A stretch of DNA of 22,431 bases from Oscillospiraceae bacterium (GCA_017440425.1 JAFSHJ010000192.1:1-22431); one strand, 5' to 3'. Positions 6,095 through 14,817 are shown, numbered from the stretch's first letter. A program made the numbers and translations. The notes: a model not told the origin generated them from the sequence alone.

Positions 6095-7306
6095 TCATTC
6101 AAGGGAGAAGAGACCGGTGTTGTGGTCATTTCTGTCAAGATATTTGCCCCTTGTAAAATCGGGGAATTCAACGCTTCTGTTGCCCTCTTTGATGGATATC
6201 TCGGAGAGAGGAGCCACGCACTTCCAGGCAGCGGCATCGTAAACATCGATGGGAGGAATGGTGTTGTTGAAATAGCTGTCAAACATTGCGGTGAGGGTGA
6301 TGAAATCCACGCCGACCTCTTTTTGTCCATAGAGCTTTTCGGGGTCACTCCAGACAGCGCCGCCGTACTGTGCCTTGTATTCCTTTGCGTTGTCCCAAAG
6401 GGAGCGGGGATCAAAGGTGACGTCGTTGTGGACACCGTCGAGGAATACGCAGTTGCCGTCCTCCATATACATGCCCTTGGTGCCGCGGACAGTAAACTGA
6501 CGGCTGTAGAAGCGGGGCAGGGTGGTGTCAAGTCTCAGCAGGATGGTCTCGCCGTTTTCGCAGGTGATGACGGTGGTGATAACGTCGCCCTGAGAGAATT
6601 TGGTGTTGCACAGCTCGGTGTTATCGGGGCTGTTGGCACGGATATATGTGTTCAGACCCTTTGCAGGAGATGCAAAGGAGGAGAGAGACACCATACGGTT
6701 GCCGCGGTTGATGTTAAGTAGCTTGGCAATGGGGCCAAGGTCGTGGGTGGGATAGTTGTCGCAGTTGTGGTTGAGATAGTTGGAGAAACGCAGTCCGCCT
6801 GCAATGGGGCCGCGGAGGTCGTGGGCATAGCTGCCTTCGCAGTGAACGATATCACCCAAAACACCGGCCTTTGCCATGTTCATCGCCATAAGCTCATATT
6901 CGCCGTAGCAGGTGTTTTCCAGGAACATGAAGGGAGTGCCGGTCTCCTCCTGGGTGTCAACAAGGCGCCAGCATTCTTCAATGTTGGAGGCACCGCCGAT
7001 CTCCATTGCGGTGAACTTGCCCGCCTTCATGGATCTTACCGCATAATCAACGTGGGAATCCCAGAAGGTGCAGATCATAACAAGGTCAACGTCATCTCTT
7101 GCCAGCAGCTCATCCACGTTTGTTGTGCCGAAGGGCGTGGTTCCGCGGGCATCGAAAACAGCTTTCTGTGCAGCCTCCACCTTGGGCTGGTTGCGGTCGA
7201 AAACAGCGGTAATATTTACATAGTCCATTTTGAGCAGATAATATTTAAGGAAAACATTTGCACGGCCTCCAAGACCGATAAGTCCAACGTTGACAGATTT
7301 ACTCAT
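6095..7306 (-). CDS. Gfo/Idh/MocA family protein, GH109-like, diverged (paralog 3)
   Basis: This 403-residue member of the same trio is less similar to the other two than they are to each other. The ATG at 7306 is chosen over an ATG 22 codons upstream because GGAG (7315-7318) lies 8 bases before it and the product then aligns with its paralogs. Rossmann motif GLIGLGGR is present, EIGG (102-105) replaces EKP, and YPTHDLGP (185-192) is kept. Two changes stand out: a segment after residue 170 is about 7 residues shorter than in the others, and the GHGGMD motif has become KEVGVD (329-334). Substrate choice or mechanism may therefore differ. No terminator was seen after it, so some read-through into paralog 2 is possible. 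Confidence 0.85.
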   Translation of the reverse strand: MSKSVNVGLIGLGGRANVFLKYYLLKMDYVNITAVFDRNQPKVEAAQKAVFDARGTTPFGTTNVDELLARDDVDLVMICTFWDSHVDYAVRSMKAGKFTAMEIGGASNIEECWRLVDTQEETGTPFMFLENTCYGEYELMAMNMAKAGVLGDIVHCEGSYAHDLRGPIAGGLRFSNYLNHNCDNYPTHDLGPIAKLLNINRGNRMVSLSSFASPAKGLNTYIRANSPDNTELCNTKFSQGDVITTVITCENGETILLRLDTTLPRFYSRQFTVRGTKGMYMEDGNCVFLDGVHNDVTFDPRSLWDNAKEYKAQYGGAVWSDPEKLYGQKEVGVDFITLTAMFDSYFNNTIPPIDVYDAAAWKCVAPLSEISIKEGNRSVEFPDFTRGKYLDRNDHNTGLFSLE

Positions 7307-7345
7307 AATTGTTTCTCCTTTGGATGAAATTTCTCTTGGTGAAGC

Positions 7346-7366
7346 GGTATTATTACCCATATTATA
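7346..7366 (-). promoter_or_regulatory. -10 box and small palindrome upstream of paralog 3
   Basis: A perfect minus-strand -10 TATAAT (7361-7366) lacks a recognisable -35. The 12-base palindrome GGTA-TTAT-TACC (7346-7357) overlaps the predicted start near 7354 and may be an operator. It differs from the palindromes of the other two paralogs. Confidence 0.45.
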
Positions 7367-7411
7367 GCACAAAAATTTTCAATTGGAATAGGCTTGATAA
7401 AATTAAAAATA

Positions 7412-7445
7412 AAAAATATCGTCGGTTTTATCCGACGATATTTTT
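7412..7445 (-). terminator. intrinsic terminator of the ClpE-like gene
   Basis: A 14-bp perfect stem (7412-7425 with 7432-7445) has loop TTTTAT and a minus-strand T run. It lies 9 bases past the stop codon of the ClpE-like gene and upstream of the paralog 3 promoter. Confidence 0.88.
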
Positions 7446-7454
7446 AAACTGATA

Positions 7455-9746
7455 TTATTCCAAATGGTCTTCCAGCTCGTTGAGCATTGCAATTCCGCGG
7501 ACATATATCTCGCCGTTTTCAGCGGTGACGGTGATAAGGTCGGGATAGCTGGGGGATTCGATGAGAATGTTGCAGATCTCATCCTCAACTTCCTGACGGA
7601 TAACACGTCGGATATCGCGGGCGCCGCCGGCCTTGCCGTAAGCACGTTTTGCAATGAGACGGAGCAGATCATCGTTAAAATCAATGTTGATGTGCTTTTG
7701 CAGAAGGGCATCACGCAGCTCGTTCATAAGCAGACGGGCGATCTCTGCAAAATCGTTTTCATCAAGGTTGCGGAAGACCACGATCTCGTCCACACGGCCG
7801 AGGAATTCGGGGCGCAGGAACTCTCTGAGAGCGTTCATCACTCTGTCCTTGGTGGCTTCGCTTGCCTCTTTTGCAAAGCCGAGAGCGCTCTCACGCAGCT
7901 GGCTGCCTGCATTGGAGGTCATGACGATGACGGTGTTTTCAAAGGATACGGTGCGTCCGTGGGCATCGGTTATCTTGCCCTCGTCAAGTATCTGCAGCAG
8001 AATGTTCATAACATCGGGGTGAGCCTTTTCGATCTCATCGAAAAGCACCACGGAATAGGGACGGCGGCGCACCTTTTCGGTGAGCTGTCCTGCCTCGTCA
8101 TAGCCAACATATCCGGGAGGAGAGCCCACGATTCGGGAGACGGAGTGCTTCTCCATAAACTCGGACATATCAAGACGGATGAGGGGATCCACATCGTCAA
8201 ACAGCTCTTTGGAGAGCACCTTTACAAGCTCTGTTTTGCCCACTCCGGTGGGGCCGACAAAGATGAAGGATGCGGGGCGGTTAACGCCGCCAATGCGGAT
8301 CCTGGAACGTTTAACGGCCTGTGCAACCAGCCTTACAGCCTCGTCCTGACCGATTATCTTTTTTCGTAGGTTTTCCTCCAAACCTGCAACCTTTGCAAGC
8401 TCGTTCTGCTGAATTTTGCTTGCGGGAATGCCGGTCCAAAGCTCGATCACCTTGGCAATATCTTCGTCTGTAACAGCGGCAGAGAGAGCCTCTTTTTCAA
8501 GCTCACCCATCTGTACCTCGCTGCGCATAATGTCTGCCTTGATGCGTGCAATTTTCTCGTAATCCACGTTTTCCGCATCGGAGGTGGCTGCCTGCTCCTC
8601 TTCACGGAGCTTGGCGAGATGTTTCTGTGCGGTCTGGTATTCCTCCAACGCCTTGTTGCGCAGCTCTGCGCAGGAGCAAGCCTCGTCCAGCAGGTCGATG
8701 GCTTTGTCGGGAAGATATCTGTCGTTGATGTATCTCTCACTCAGGCGGACGATATCCTCCACCATAGCGTCGGAAACGGTGACGTGGTGATACTGCTCGT
8801 AGTAGCCCTTTATGCCGCGGATGACCTCAATGGCATCTGCAATGGAGGGCTCGTTGACGGTGACGGGCTGGAAGCGTCTTTCAAGGGCGGAATCTTTTTC
8901 AATATATTTACGGTATTCGTTGAAGGTGGTTGCGCCGATAACCTGGATCTCGCCGCGGGAGAGTGCGGGTTTAAGGATGTTTGCCGCATTCATGGAGCCC
9001 TCGGAATCGCCTGCGCCAACAAGGTTGTGAACCTCGTCAATAAAGAGGATGATGTTCTTCTCTGCCTTGACCTCTTCGATAAGACCCTTTACACGGCTCT
9101 CAAACTGACCTCTGAACTGTGTGCCTGCCACAAGGGAGGTGAGGTCCAGCAGCATAATTTCCTTGTCCGCAAGTTTGGCGGGAACATCGCCGTTGGCAAT
9201 TTTAAGGGCAATGCCCTCGGCAACCGCAGTTTTACCAACACCGGGCTCACCGATGAGGCAGGGGTTGTTTTTGACGCGGCGGTTGAGTATCTGTATTACG
9301 CGGTAAATCTCTTCTTCGCGGCCGATAATGCGGTCAAGCTTGCCTTCACGGGCCTTTTTGGAGAGGTTGTCGCAATAGTTGTCGAGGAATTTGCGCTTCT
9401 GGTCGCCCTTTCCGGCAGATTTTTTATCTGCTTTGGGCGCAGATTTTGCCTGACCATCTTCACCCGGCTGGTTTTTGCCAAAAAGCTGGTTGAGGAAGGG
9501 GAAGGTCTGTGCGCCGCCCGCTTCAAAATCCTCATCGCCTTCGGGGAGGGTCATCATCTCGCTCATGTTTTCGGCATCCTCGTCGGAGATGCCCATCTTT
9601 TCCATCATATCGCTGACGGGTTTAATGCCAAGCTCTTTTGCGCATTTAAGGCACAAGCCCTCGTTGGTGGTGTTGTTGCTTCCGTCCATGCGGGTCAAAA
9701 AGATCACGGCTATGCGCTTTTTGCAGCGCGAACATAACATATTCAT
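7455..9746 (-). CDS. clpE: ClpE-like AAA+ unfoldase with N-terminal zinc finger
   Basis: This 763-residue Clp/Hsp100 ATPase would unfold proteins for a protease partner such as ClpP. A four-cysteine zinc finger (C5, C8, C32, C35) and an acidic/charged linker to about residue 120 replace the double Clp_N repeat of ClpA/ClpC. This architecture is that of ClpE. AAA domain 1 has Walker A GEPGVGKT (166-173) and Walker B ILFIDEVH (233-240). A charged helical segment (about 365-420) is in the UVR/middle-domain position. AAA domain 2 has GPTGVGKT (498-505), VVLFDEIEKA (566-575) and sensor 2 GAR (708-710). AAAGGAG lies 12 bases before the first ATG; an ATG two codons later is an alternative. ClpE genes are often under CtsR, but I see no GGTCAAA repeats upstream. 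Only a weak, AT-rich promoter-like stretch precedes it. Confidence 0.9.
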   Translation of the reverse strand: MNMLCSRCKKRIAVIFLTRMDGSNNTTNEGLCLKCAKELGIKPVSDMMEKMGISDEDAENMSEMMTLPEGDEDFEAGGAQTFPFLNQLFGKNQPGEDGQAKSAPKADKKSAGKGDQKRKFLDNYCDNLSKKAREGKLDRIIGREEEIYRVIQILNRRVKNNPCLIGEPGVGKTAVAEGIALKIANGDVPAKLADKEIMLLDLTSLVAGTQFRGQFESRVKGLIEEVKAEKNIILFIDEVHNLVGAGDSEGSMNAANILKPALSRGEIQVIGATTFNEYRKYIEKDSALERRFQPVTVNEPSIADAIEVIRGIKGYYEQYHHVTVSDAMVEDIVRLSERYINDRYLPDKAIDLLDEACSCAELRNKALEEYQTAQKHLAKLREEEQAATSDAENVDYEKIARIKADIMRSEVQMGELEKEALSAAVTDEDIAKVIELWTGIPASKIQQNELAKVAGLEENLRKKIIGQDEAVRLVAQAVKRSRIRIGGVNRPASFIFVGPTGVGKTELVKVLSKELFDDVDPLIRLDMSEFMEKHSVSRIVGSPPGYVGYDEAGQLTEKVRRRPYSVVLFDEIEKAHPDVMNILLQILDEGKITDAHGRTVSFENTVIVMTSNAGSQLRESALGFAKEASEATKDRVMNALREFLRPEFLGRVDEIVVFRNLDENDFAEIARLLMNELRDALLQKHINIDFNDDLLRLIAKRAYGKAGGARDIRRVIRQEVEDEICNILIESPSYPDLITVTAENGEIYVRGIAMLNELEDHLE

Positions 9747-9844
9747 TATCGGGTTAGGCTCCTTTTGTAATAAGCATTGGAAAATGTGTTTTTGCTATAT
9801 ATAATTGTTGAGAAAATAGTCATTGATTATGCCAAAGGGGCAGC

Positions 9845-10441
9845 TCAGGAAAGTTTTGGAGTTGAGTCGTTGTCAGAGAGTGCCTTTTTGGATTTGAAGA
9901 AATCGGGAATGTACATTATGAAGGAGAAGAGGGTAAAGCCTGCGGCAATGAGCAGCATTATGAAAACGGTTTTCTCCTCAAGGTTGGGCATACAGATGAT
10001 ATACAAAGTGAACACGTGGAAGATGAAGGTGCTGAGCTTTCCAAACCATCTTGAGCCGGTGAGCGGTGTCTGGGGAGATTTTTTAATAAGAAACGCACCT
10101 GCGCAGAGCATCGTGAGCTCTTTTACAATGAAGAATATGAGGATGAACAGCAGAATATTATATCTCAATGTGAGGCAGAGACAAACCGCAGCCTGAGTAA
10201 ATTTATCTGCAACGGGATCGAGTATCTTGCCAAGGGGAGTGATGAGGTTGAATTTGCGGGCAATCACACCGTCGGCAATGTCGGTCAAGCCGGAGAACAG
10301 CAGCACCGCAGCAGCCCAGCGGTATTGGGCAGGATCTTGGTCATCCGCCGTAAGATATAACCCCATAAACAGCGGAATGAGGAGAAGTCTGATTACAGAA
10401 AGAATATTCGGAACATTGAGCTGGGATCTTAAAGTCTTCAT
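9845..10441 (-). CDS. pgsA: CDP-diacylglycerol--glycerol-3-phosphate 3-phosphatidyltransferase
   Basis: PgsA is a membrane enzyme that joins CDP-diacylglycerol and glycerol-3-phosphate to make phosphatidylglycerophosphate, the first step to phosphatidylglycerol and cardiolipin. The 198-residue product carries the complete CDP-alcohol phosphotransferase signature: D54, D57-G58, A61-R62, G71, D75 and D79. Several hydrophobic segments flank it. PgsA is preferred over other family members from the length and the NVPNILSVIRLLLIP start. It is the last gene of the minus-strand run and follows the CvpA-like gene by 39 bases. Its AAAGGA site is about 15 bases from the ATG, longer than usual. Confidence 0.9.
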   Translation of the reverse strand: MKTLRSQLNVPNILSVIRLLLIPLFMGLYLTADDQDPAQYRWAAAVLLFSGLTDIADGVIARKFNLITPLGKILDPVADKFTQAAVCLCLTLRYNILLFILIFFIVKELTMLCAGAFLIKKSPQTPLTGSRWFGKLSTFIFHVFTLYIICMPNLEEKTVFIMLLIAAGFTLFSFIMYIPDFFKSKKALSDNDSTPKLS

Positions 10442-10480
10442 AGCGTTTCGGAGAGGTCCTTTCTTTCAAAAAGATATATG

Positions 10481-11188
10481 TCAAAAAAGATTTATTGCCG
10501 TAAAATTATAAACATAGTGATAGACAAGGGAATTCTGGATGGTCTGTTCGGAAAGAATATCCGTTGAGATGCCTCCGGCGAGTATTATTCTTATTGCAAC
10601 AGTCAGCACAAGCACAACAAGTGCGGCAAAGGCAAGCCCAAAAACTCCGCCGAGGAAGCGGTTTATTCCGCCAATGACGGGGACTTTGTTGACAAGCCCC
10701 AGCGATTTTGCAATAAGCTTTATCAAAAAGGATATCACTACCAAATAGAGGATAAAGGTGACGGATTGCAGCAGCGCAATGACGATCGGGGAGATGAAGG
10801 TATCCACAATGGTGACAGCGGTGTTTTCTGCGGCAGATGCAATCAGGGAATCCAGCTTTGCAGTGTGGGTGCTGAAATTAAGCAGCAGCTTGAGGGAGGC
10901 GGAGACCGCAGGGGAATCGGAGGAGACGGCGGTGAGCAGCTCCTGCAGATCGTGGGAATCGGGCAGAGCGTTTGTCACGGAGCCCAGAAGCTCGTCACGC
11001 AGAAAGCCGACAAAAAGGAAATCGGCGGTGTAAGAGCTTAAGAATGTTGCCGCAACAACCGCAACCGCAGAGCCTATCAGCAAAAACAGCATCTTCAAGG
11101 CGCCGCATTTGCGTCCAAGGCAGATGAAAATTATTGCAAGCACAACCAAAACCAGGTCGTAGATATAGGGATAAAATGTATTCGACAT
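10481..11188 (-). CDS. CvpA-family membrane protein
   Basis: This 235-residue protein has about four or five hydrophobic segments: near residues 8-25 and 30-50, then two or three in the C-terminal half, where the pattern NKVPVIGGINRFLGGVFGL is typical of the CvpA (colicin V production) family. Between them lies a soluble loop of about 80 residues. The biochemical role of CvpA is not settled; links to envelope stress and secretion are known in other bacteria. GGAG lies 9 bases before the ATG. It starts 25 bases after the DUF5711 gene, a pairing I know from other Clostridia. Confidence 0.85.
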   Translation of the reverse strand: MSNTFYPYIYDLVLVVLAIIFICLGRKCGALKMLFLLIGSAVAVVAATFLSSYTADFLFVGFLRDELLGSVTNALPDSHDLQELLTAVSSDSPAVSASLKLLLNFSTHTAKLDSLIASAAENTAVTIVDTFISPIVIALLQSVTFILYLVVISFLIKLIAKSLGLVNKVPVIGGINRFLGGVFGLAFAALVVLVLTVAIRIILAGGISTDILSEQTIQNSLVYHYVYNFTAINLF

Positions 11189-11213
11189 TTATTGAAGCTC
11201 CATAAAAGGAAAA

Positions 11214-12392
11214 TCATTCGGTTATAACGGGTTCAAATGTGAGGGTGAGGATAGAGGAATCGGTGACAGCATATGCAAGGGAATCCATAACGGTGAAAGC
11301 AAGGATATCCTCCTCTGCAGATGCGGTTTTTGTCATAACGCCGTCGGTGTTGTAAAAGGAGACGGTGCTGTCGGAGAGCAGATACAAGCCGTCGGTGGAG
11401 ACATAGATATCGGTTATTTCGGTCACATCGGTGAGGGTGAACAGCTCAAAGCAGTCGCTGTCGAGCAGGGTGATGCTGTTTTTGTTGGTGTCGTCATCGG
11501 TGAAGATCAGCGCCATCAGCTCGTTGTTGGTGCGGCGGTAGCCGGAAAGGGTGCGGTTGGAATAATCGAAGGTCATCTCTGCGGAGCCGTTGGAGGAGAC
11601 GACCACGGCATTGTTCTCCATAACGGCATAAACTCTGTTTTTGGAGACAGCCGCAATATCGTAAATGATGGTGTCCTCGTAATATCTTCTGAAAAGCTCC
11701 TCGCCGTTGGTGACGTTGAAGCTGATGATGACCGAGCGCAATCTTCCGCCGGAGGTCATAAGACCGGATACCGCAAGGTGCTTTCCGTCGGAGGAGAGGG
11801 AGCAGGCGGTGAGGTAGTTCTCGGTGGAGGACCAAGAGAAAAGCTCGTTGTTGTTTTTGTCAAAAACCTTAACGGTTGCAAGGCTGCGGGGAGATTCGGT
11901 GAGGATGGCGGTGTGACCGGAACGGGAATAATCCGCACCGATTATCTTGTCGTCATAGGTGTTCTCCAGCATGGTGTTGGAGGGTGTCTCGATGCGGTAG
12001 CTGTAGCCGAAGCAATCGTAGATGAGAAAACGGTTTTTGGAGCTGATAACGGTGGGATTGCCGTAATCAAAATAGGTGTGGAGCAGCTCTTTTGCATCGG
12101 ATTTATAGAGATAGAAGCCGGTGTCTGTCAAAAGGGCTACGTTTCCGTTGGCGGGATAGATGTCGCTGACGGTGTTGCCCGCAAAAGCAATGGGGAAGCC
12201 GGGACCGCGTCCCACGCCGCTGATAAAATCGGTGACAAAGCCGCCGATGTCGTAGTCGGAGGCATATCTCATGCCGACGAAAAGCGAAAACATCAGAAAA
12301 ACAACCAGAAGGAAAATAACAAGACGCTTAAAAAAGACCTTGCGTGAACGTTTTTTTCTCAATTTGTCAATTTCTTCAATTCTTGCAGGCAT
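11214..12392 (-). CDS. DUF5711-family protein, membrane-anchored beta-propeller-like
   Basis: This 392-residue protein has a basic N-terminus (KLRKKRSRKVFFKR), one hydrophobic anchor (about 22-44) and a long extracytoplasmic part. That part is made of repeating beta-rich units with WD40-like phrases such as SSDGKHLAVSG, STDGLYLLSD and DYSRSGHTAILTE. This fits the DUF5711 family, which has no established function. A ligand- or partner-binding propeller at the cell surface is inferred. GGAGAG lies 5 bases before the ATG and overlaps the region of the upstream kinase gene's stop, so the two are translated in close succession. Family membership is from memory of pattern and context. Confidence 0.8.
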   Translation of the reverse strand: MPARIEEIDKLRKKRSRKVFFKRLVIFLLVVFLMFSLFVGMRYASDYDIGGFVTDFISGVGRGPGFPIAFAGNTVSDIYPANGNVALLTDTGFYLYKSDAKELLHTYFDYGNPTVISSKNRFLIYDCFGYSYRIETPSNTMLENTYDDKIIGADYSRSGHTAILTESPRSLATVKVFDKNNNELFSWSSTENYLTACSLSSDGKHLAVSGLMTSGGRLRSVIISFNVTNGEELFRRYYEDTIIYDIAAVSKNRVYAVMENNAVVVSSNGSAEMTFDYSNRTLSGYRRTNNELMALIFTDDDTNKNSITLLDSDCFELFTLTDVTEITDIYVSTDGLYLLSDSTVSFYNTDGVMTKTASAEEDILAFTVMDSLAYAVTDSSILTLTFEPVITE

Positions 12393-12404
12393 AAAAACTC
12401 TCCA

Positions 12405-13199
12405 TCAAAAGAATTCGTCAAGTAAAATATAATAGTTTGTTTTGCCGTTGTCAACAGGGAAAGGCAGGTTGCTGAAAAATGGGTCCAGCGCCTTTTCAGC
12501 AGGCACGTGGAAGAATTCCTCGGCGTTGTATTTGAGTGAACGCACGCACAGCGCAATGTCATTCCAGCATTCGCCTGCGCCGCTGTGACCAAGGTCAAGG
12601 AATCCGCTGACACAGCCGTCGCCTAAAAAGATGTTGGGCAGGCAGTAGTCACCGTGGGAGAAGACAAGCTGAGGGGAAGTTGGCTTGTTTTTGACAAGAT
12701 ATTCGTAAACCTCGCCCATTTCGGAAAATCTTCCGTCGTGGAGGGTAGAATACTGAAGGTCATTTGTGTCGATGCAGCCGCTGTCAAGATTCACTTTTGC
12801 GGTTGAGAGTGCTTCTTCCAAAGAATATGCGGAATCCGGCAGGGTGGAGATATCCACATCCCAAAGCATTTTCAGACCCTCCGCAAGAAGAGCGCCCAGC
12901 CGTGCGGGATTTTTGAAAAACTCCTCGCTACAGGACATTTTGCCGTCAAGCCTTGTCATCAGCAGATAGTTGATGCCGTCACGACACTCAAATTCGATGA
13001 GTTTGGGAGCAGGCAGCTTGCCATCCAGCCAAAGCAGCATATCCCTTTCGCGGTTTGATTGGGGAGAGGCTGGTTCAGCCTTGACAACACAGCCGTTATC
13101 GAAAATATATACATTTGCCTTGGAGCGACCGATGGTATCGGCGGCAAAGTCTGCGTTTTTCAGGTGAGCAGAAATGCTCCTGGGAAAATCAAGTGCCAT
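12405..13199 (-). CDS. APH(3')-like aminoglycoside phosphotransferase family kinase
   Basis: This 264-residue kinase has the length and motifs of APH(3') enzymes, which phosphorylate the 3'-hydroxyl of kanamycin-type aminoglycosides. It shows an ATP-site lysine (VVK, K40), the Brenner motif HGDYCLPN (182-189, D184 catalytic, N189 metal), and a metal-binding Asp in FLDLGHSG (D202) followed by the APH(3')-type DIALC. It ends in YYILLDEFF, close to the C-terminus of APH(3')-III, where the terminal residues contact the drug. It is not one of the named acquired resistance genes as far as I can tell. It sits among housekeeping genes, 12 bases before the DUF5711 gene and 19 bases after truA. Resistance is possible but not shown; another small-molecule substrate is as likely. 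Confidence 0.87.
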   Translation of the reverse strand: MALDFPRSISAHLKNADFAADTIGRSKANVYIFDNGCVVKAEPASPQSNRERDMLLWLDGKLPAPKLIEFECRDGINYLLMTRLDGKMSCSEEFFKNPARLGALLAEGLKMLWDVDISTLPDSAYSLEEALSTAKVNLDSGCIDTNDLQYSTLHDGRFSEMGEVYEYLVKNKPTSPQLVFSHGDYCLPNIFLGDGCVSGFLDLGHSGAGECWNDIALCVRSLKYNAEEFFHVPAEKALDPFFSNLPFPVDNGKTNYYILLDEFF

Positions 13200-13218
13200 A
13201 GGCTATCCTTTCGGGAAG

Positions 13219-13971
13219 TTAAAAACTTTCGGGAAGGGTGTAATACACCTTGTCCAGATAGAGTCCGTGAGCTCTTGCGGTGGAACCTGCACGGTTTCTG
13301 TCACGGGAGGCAATTATATCAGGGATATCATCGGGCAAAATTTTGCCTTCGTTTACCTCCAGCAACGTGCCCACAACAATGCGGACCATATTATAGAGAA
13401 ATCCGTTGCCGGTGATGGATACCGTAACGATATCGCCGTCACGGGAGAGGTGGCAGTCATAGACGGTGCGGGTGGTATCCACAACGCTGCTGCCGCTGCT
13501 GCAAAAACCGAAAAAATCGTGGGTGCCCACAAAGTGAGCGGCGGCTTTGTTCAGCAGTTCAATGTCTATCTCACGGGGATAGTGCAGGGTGAGATCGCTG
13601 TAAAAGGGGGTTTTTGCGGTGGAATTCCAAATTTTATAGACATAGCGCTTGGCAACGCAGCTGTATCTTGCGTGAAAATCATCGTCAACCTCCTCAACAG
13701 AGAGGGCGGCAATGTCCTCCGGCAAAACAGCGTCAAATGCACGGCGCAGACGGTGGCAGGAGATATCACATTCGGTTTTGAAGCTGATGCAGAACATATT
13801 GGCGTGAACTCCCGAATCGGTACGGGAGCAGCCCTTTATGTCGCTGCGGTGTCCGGTGATGCGCTCAATGGCATCCTGAACGCGCTCCGCAACGGTTATG
13901 CCGTTGTTCTGCACCTGAAAACCGCAATATTTTGAGCCGTTATAACTGATGGTGAGCAGCAGATTTCTCAA
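13219..13971 (-). CDS. truA: tRNA pseudouridine(38-40) synthase TruA
   Basis: TruA converts U38-U40 in the anticodon arm of many tRNAs to pseudouridine. The 250-residue length is normal. The catalytic aspartate is D52 in SRTDSGVHA, and the later motifs FHARYSCVAKRYVYKI and NGFLYNMVRIVVGTL are present. The start codon is TTG (13969-13971), supported by an AGGAGT site six bases upstream and by alignment to the usual family N-terminus. It follows ecfT by 27 bases, the same order as in many Firmicutes, where the ECF module and truA belong to a ribosomal protein operon. Here rplM and rpsI do not follow; the APH-like gene does. Confidence 0.95.
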   Translation of the reverse strand: MRNLLLTISYNGSKYCGFQVQNNGITVAERVQDAIERITGHRSDIKGCSRTDSGVHANMFCISFKTECDISCHRLRRAFDAVLPEDIAALSVEEVDDDFHARYSCVAKRYVYKIWNSTAKTPFYSDLTLHYPREIDIELLNKAAAHFVGTHDFFGFCSSGSSVVDTTRTVYDCHLSRDGDIVTVSITGNGFLYNMVRIVVGTLLEVNEGKILPDDIPDIIASRDRNRAGSTARAHGLYLDKVYYTLPESF

Positions 13972-13998
13972 AACAAACTCCTATAAACAACTGTAAAA

Positions 13999-14817
13999 TC
14001 AGAGAACAACAAGAGGGGTGACGAAGATGTTGACCAAAACAACACCTGCAATGAACACAGCCACAATGGCGGCAGCAATAAAATCTGCGGGGGCAAGTTT
14101 GAGCTGCTTCATTCTTGTGCGTCCCGAGCCGCCGCGGTAGCAACGGCATTCCATTGCAAGGGCAAGCTCATCCGCACGGCGGAAAGCGGAGACAAACAGC
14201 GGGATAAGAATGGGCACCAGCGCTTTTGCACGCTGAAGAATGTTGCCGTGCTCCATATCGGCGCCTCTTGCCTTCTGTGCAGACATAATTTTGTCGGTCT
14301 CTTCAATGAGGGTGGGGATAAAGCGCAGGGCGATGGTCATCATCATTGCAAGCTCGTGGACGGGAAGCTTAATTGCCTTGAGGGGAGACATAAGGCGCTC
14401 GATGCCGTCGGTGAGCATAATGGGAGATGTGGTGTAGGTGAGCAGGGAGCTTCCGCCGATGAGGAAGATGATGCGCACCACCATAAGTGCGGCGGTGTAG
14501 ACACCCTCCCGTGAGATGGTCAGCTTCCAGATAATGATGAAGGGATCACCCTCGATGAAAAACATATTGAGGATAGCGGTGAAAATTACAATGGGGATCA
14601 CCGGTTTAAGGCTTTTGAGTATCATTTTGAGGGGCACACGGGAAAGCACGTAGGCGGCAACGATGAACACCACGCCCACCGCAAGTGCCGCAAGGCTTTT
14701 TGCCAGGAAGAGCATAACGATGAAGGCAAGGGTGAGAACGATCTTCATTCTCGGATCAAGCCTGTGGATTATGGATCTGCCGGGGAAATACTGACCGATG
14801 GTGATATCACTGAGCAT
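13999..14817 (-). CDS. ecfT: ECF transporter transmembrane component EcfT
   Basis: EcfT is the membrane scaffold that couples the two ECF ATPases to exchangeable substrate-binding S components for vitamins or metals. The 272-residue product has several membrane helices. The two cytoplasmic coupling motifs are visible: KARGADM, and CRCYRGG in place of the commoner ARGYRGG. The ATG at 14817 is chosen because the reading frame upstream overlaps ecfA2 in another frame and looks non-native. This start overlaps the ecfA2 end by 11 bases, and GGTGAAGG just upstream can act as the ribosome binding site, so translation is probably coupled. No S component gene is in the window, as expected for a shared module. 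Confidence 0.92.
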   Translation of the reverse strand: MLSDITIGQYFPGRSIIHRLDPRMKIVLTLAFIVMLFLAKSLAALAVGVVFIVAAYVLSRVPLKMILKSLKPVIPIVIFTAILNMFFIEGDPFIIIWKLTISREGVYTAALMVVRIIFLIGGSSLLTYTTSPIMLTDGIERLMSPLKAIKLPVHELAMMMTIALRFIPTLIEETDKIMSAQKARGADMEHGNILQRAKALVPILIPLFVSAFRRADELALAMECRCYRGGSGRTRMKQLKLAPADFIAAAIVAVFIAGVVLVNIFVTPLVVL

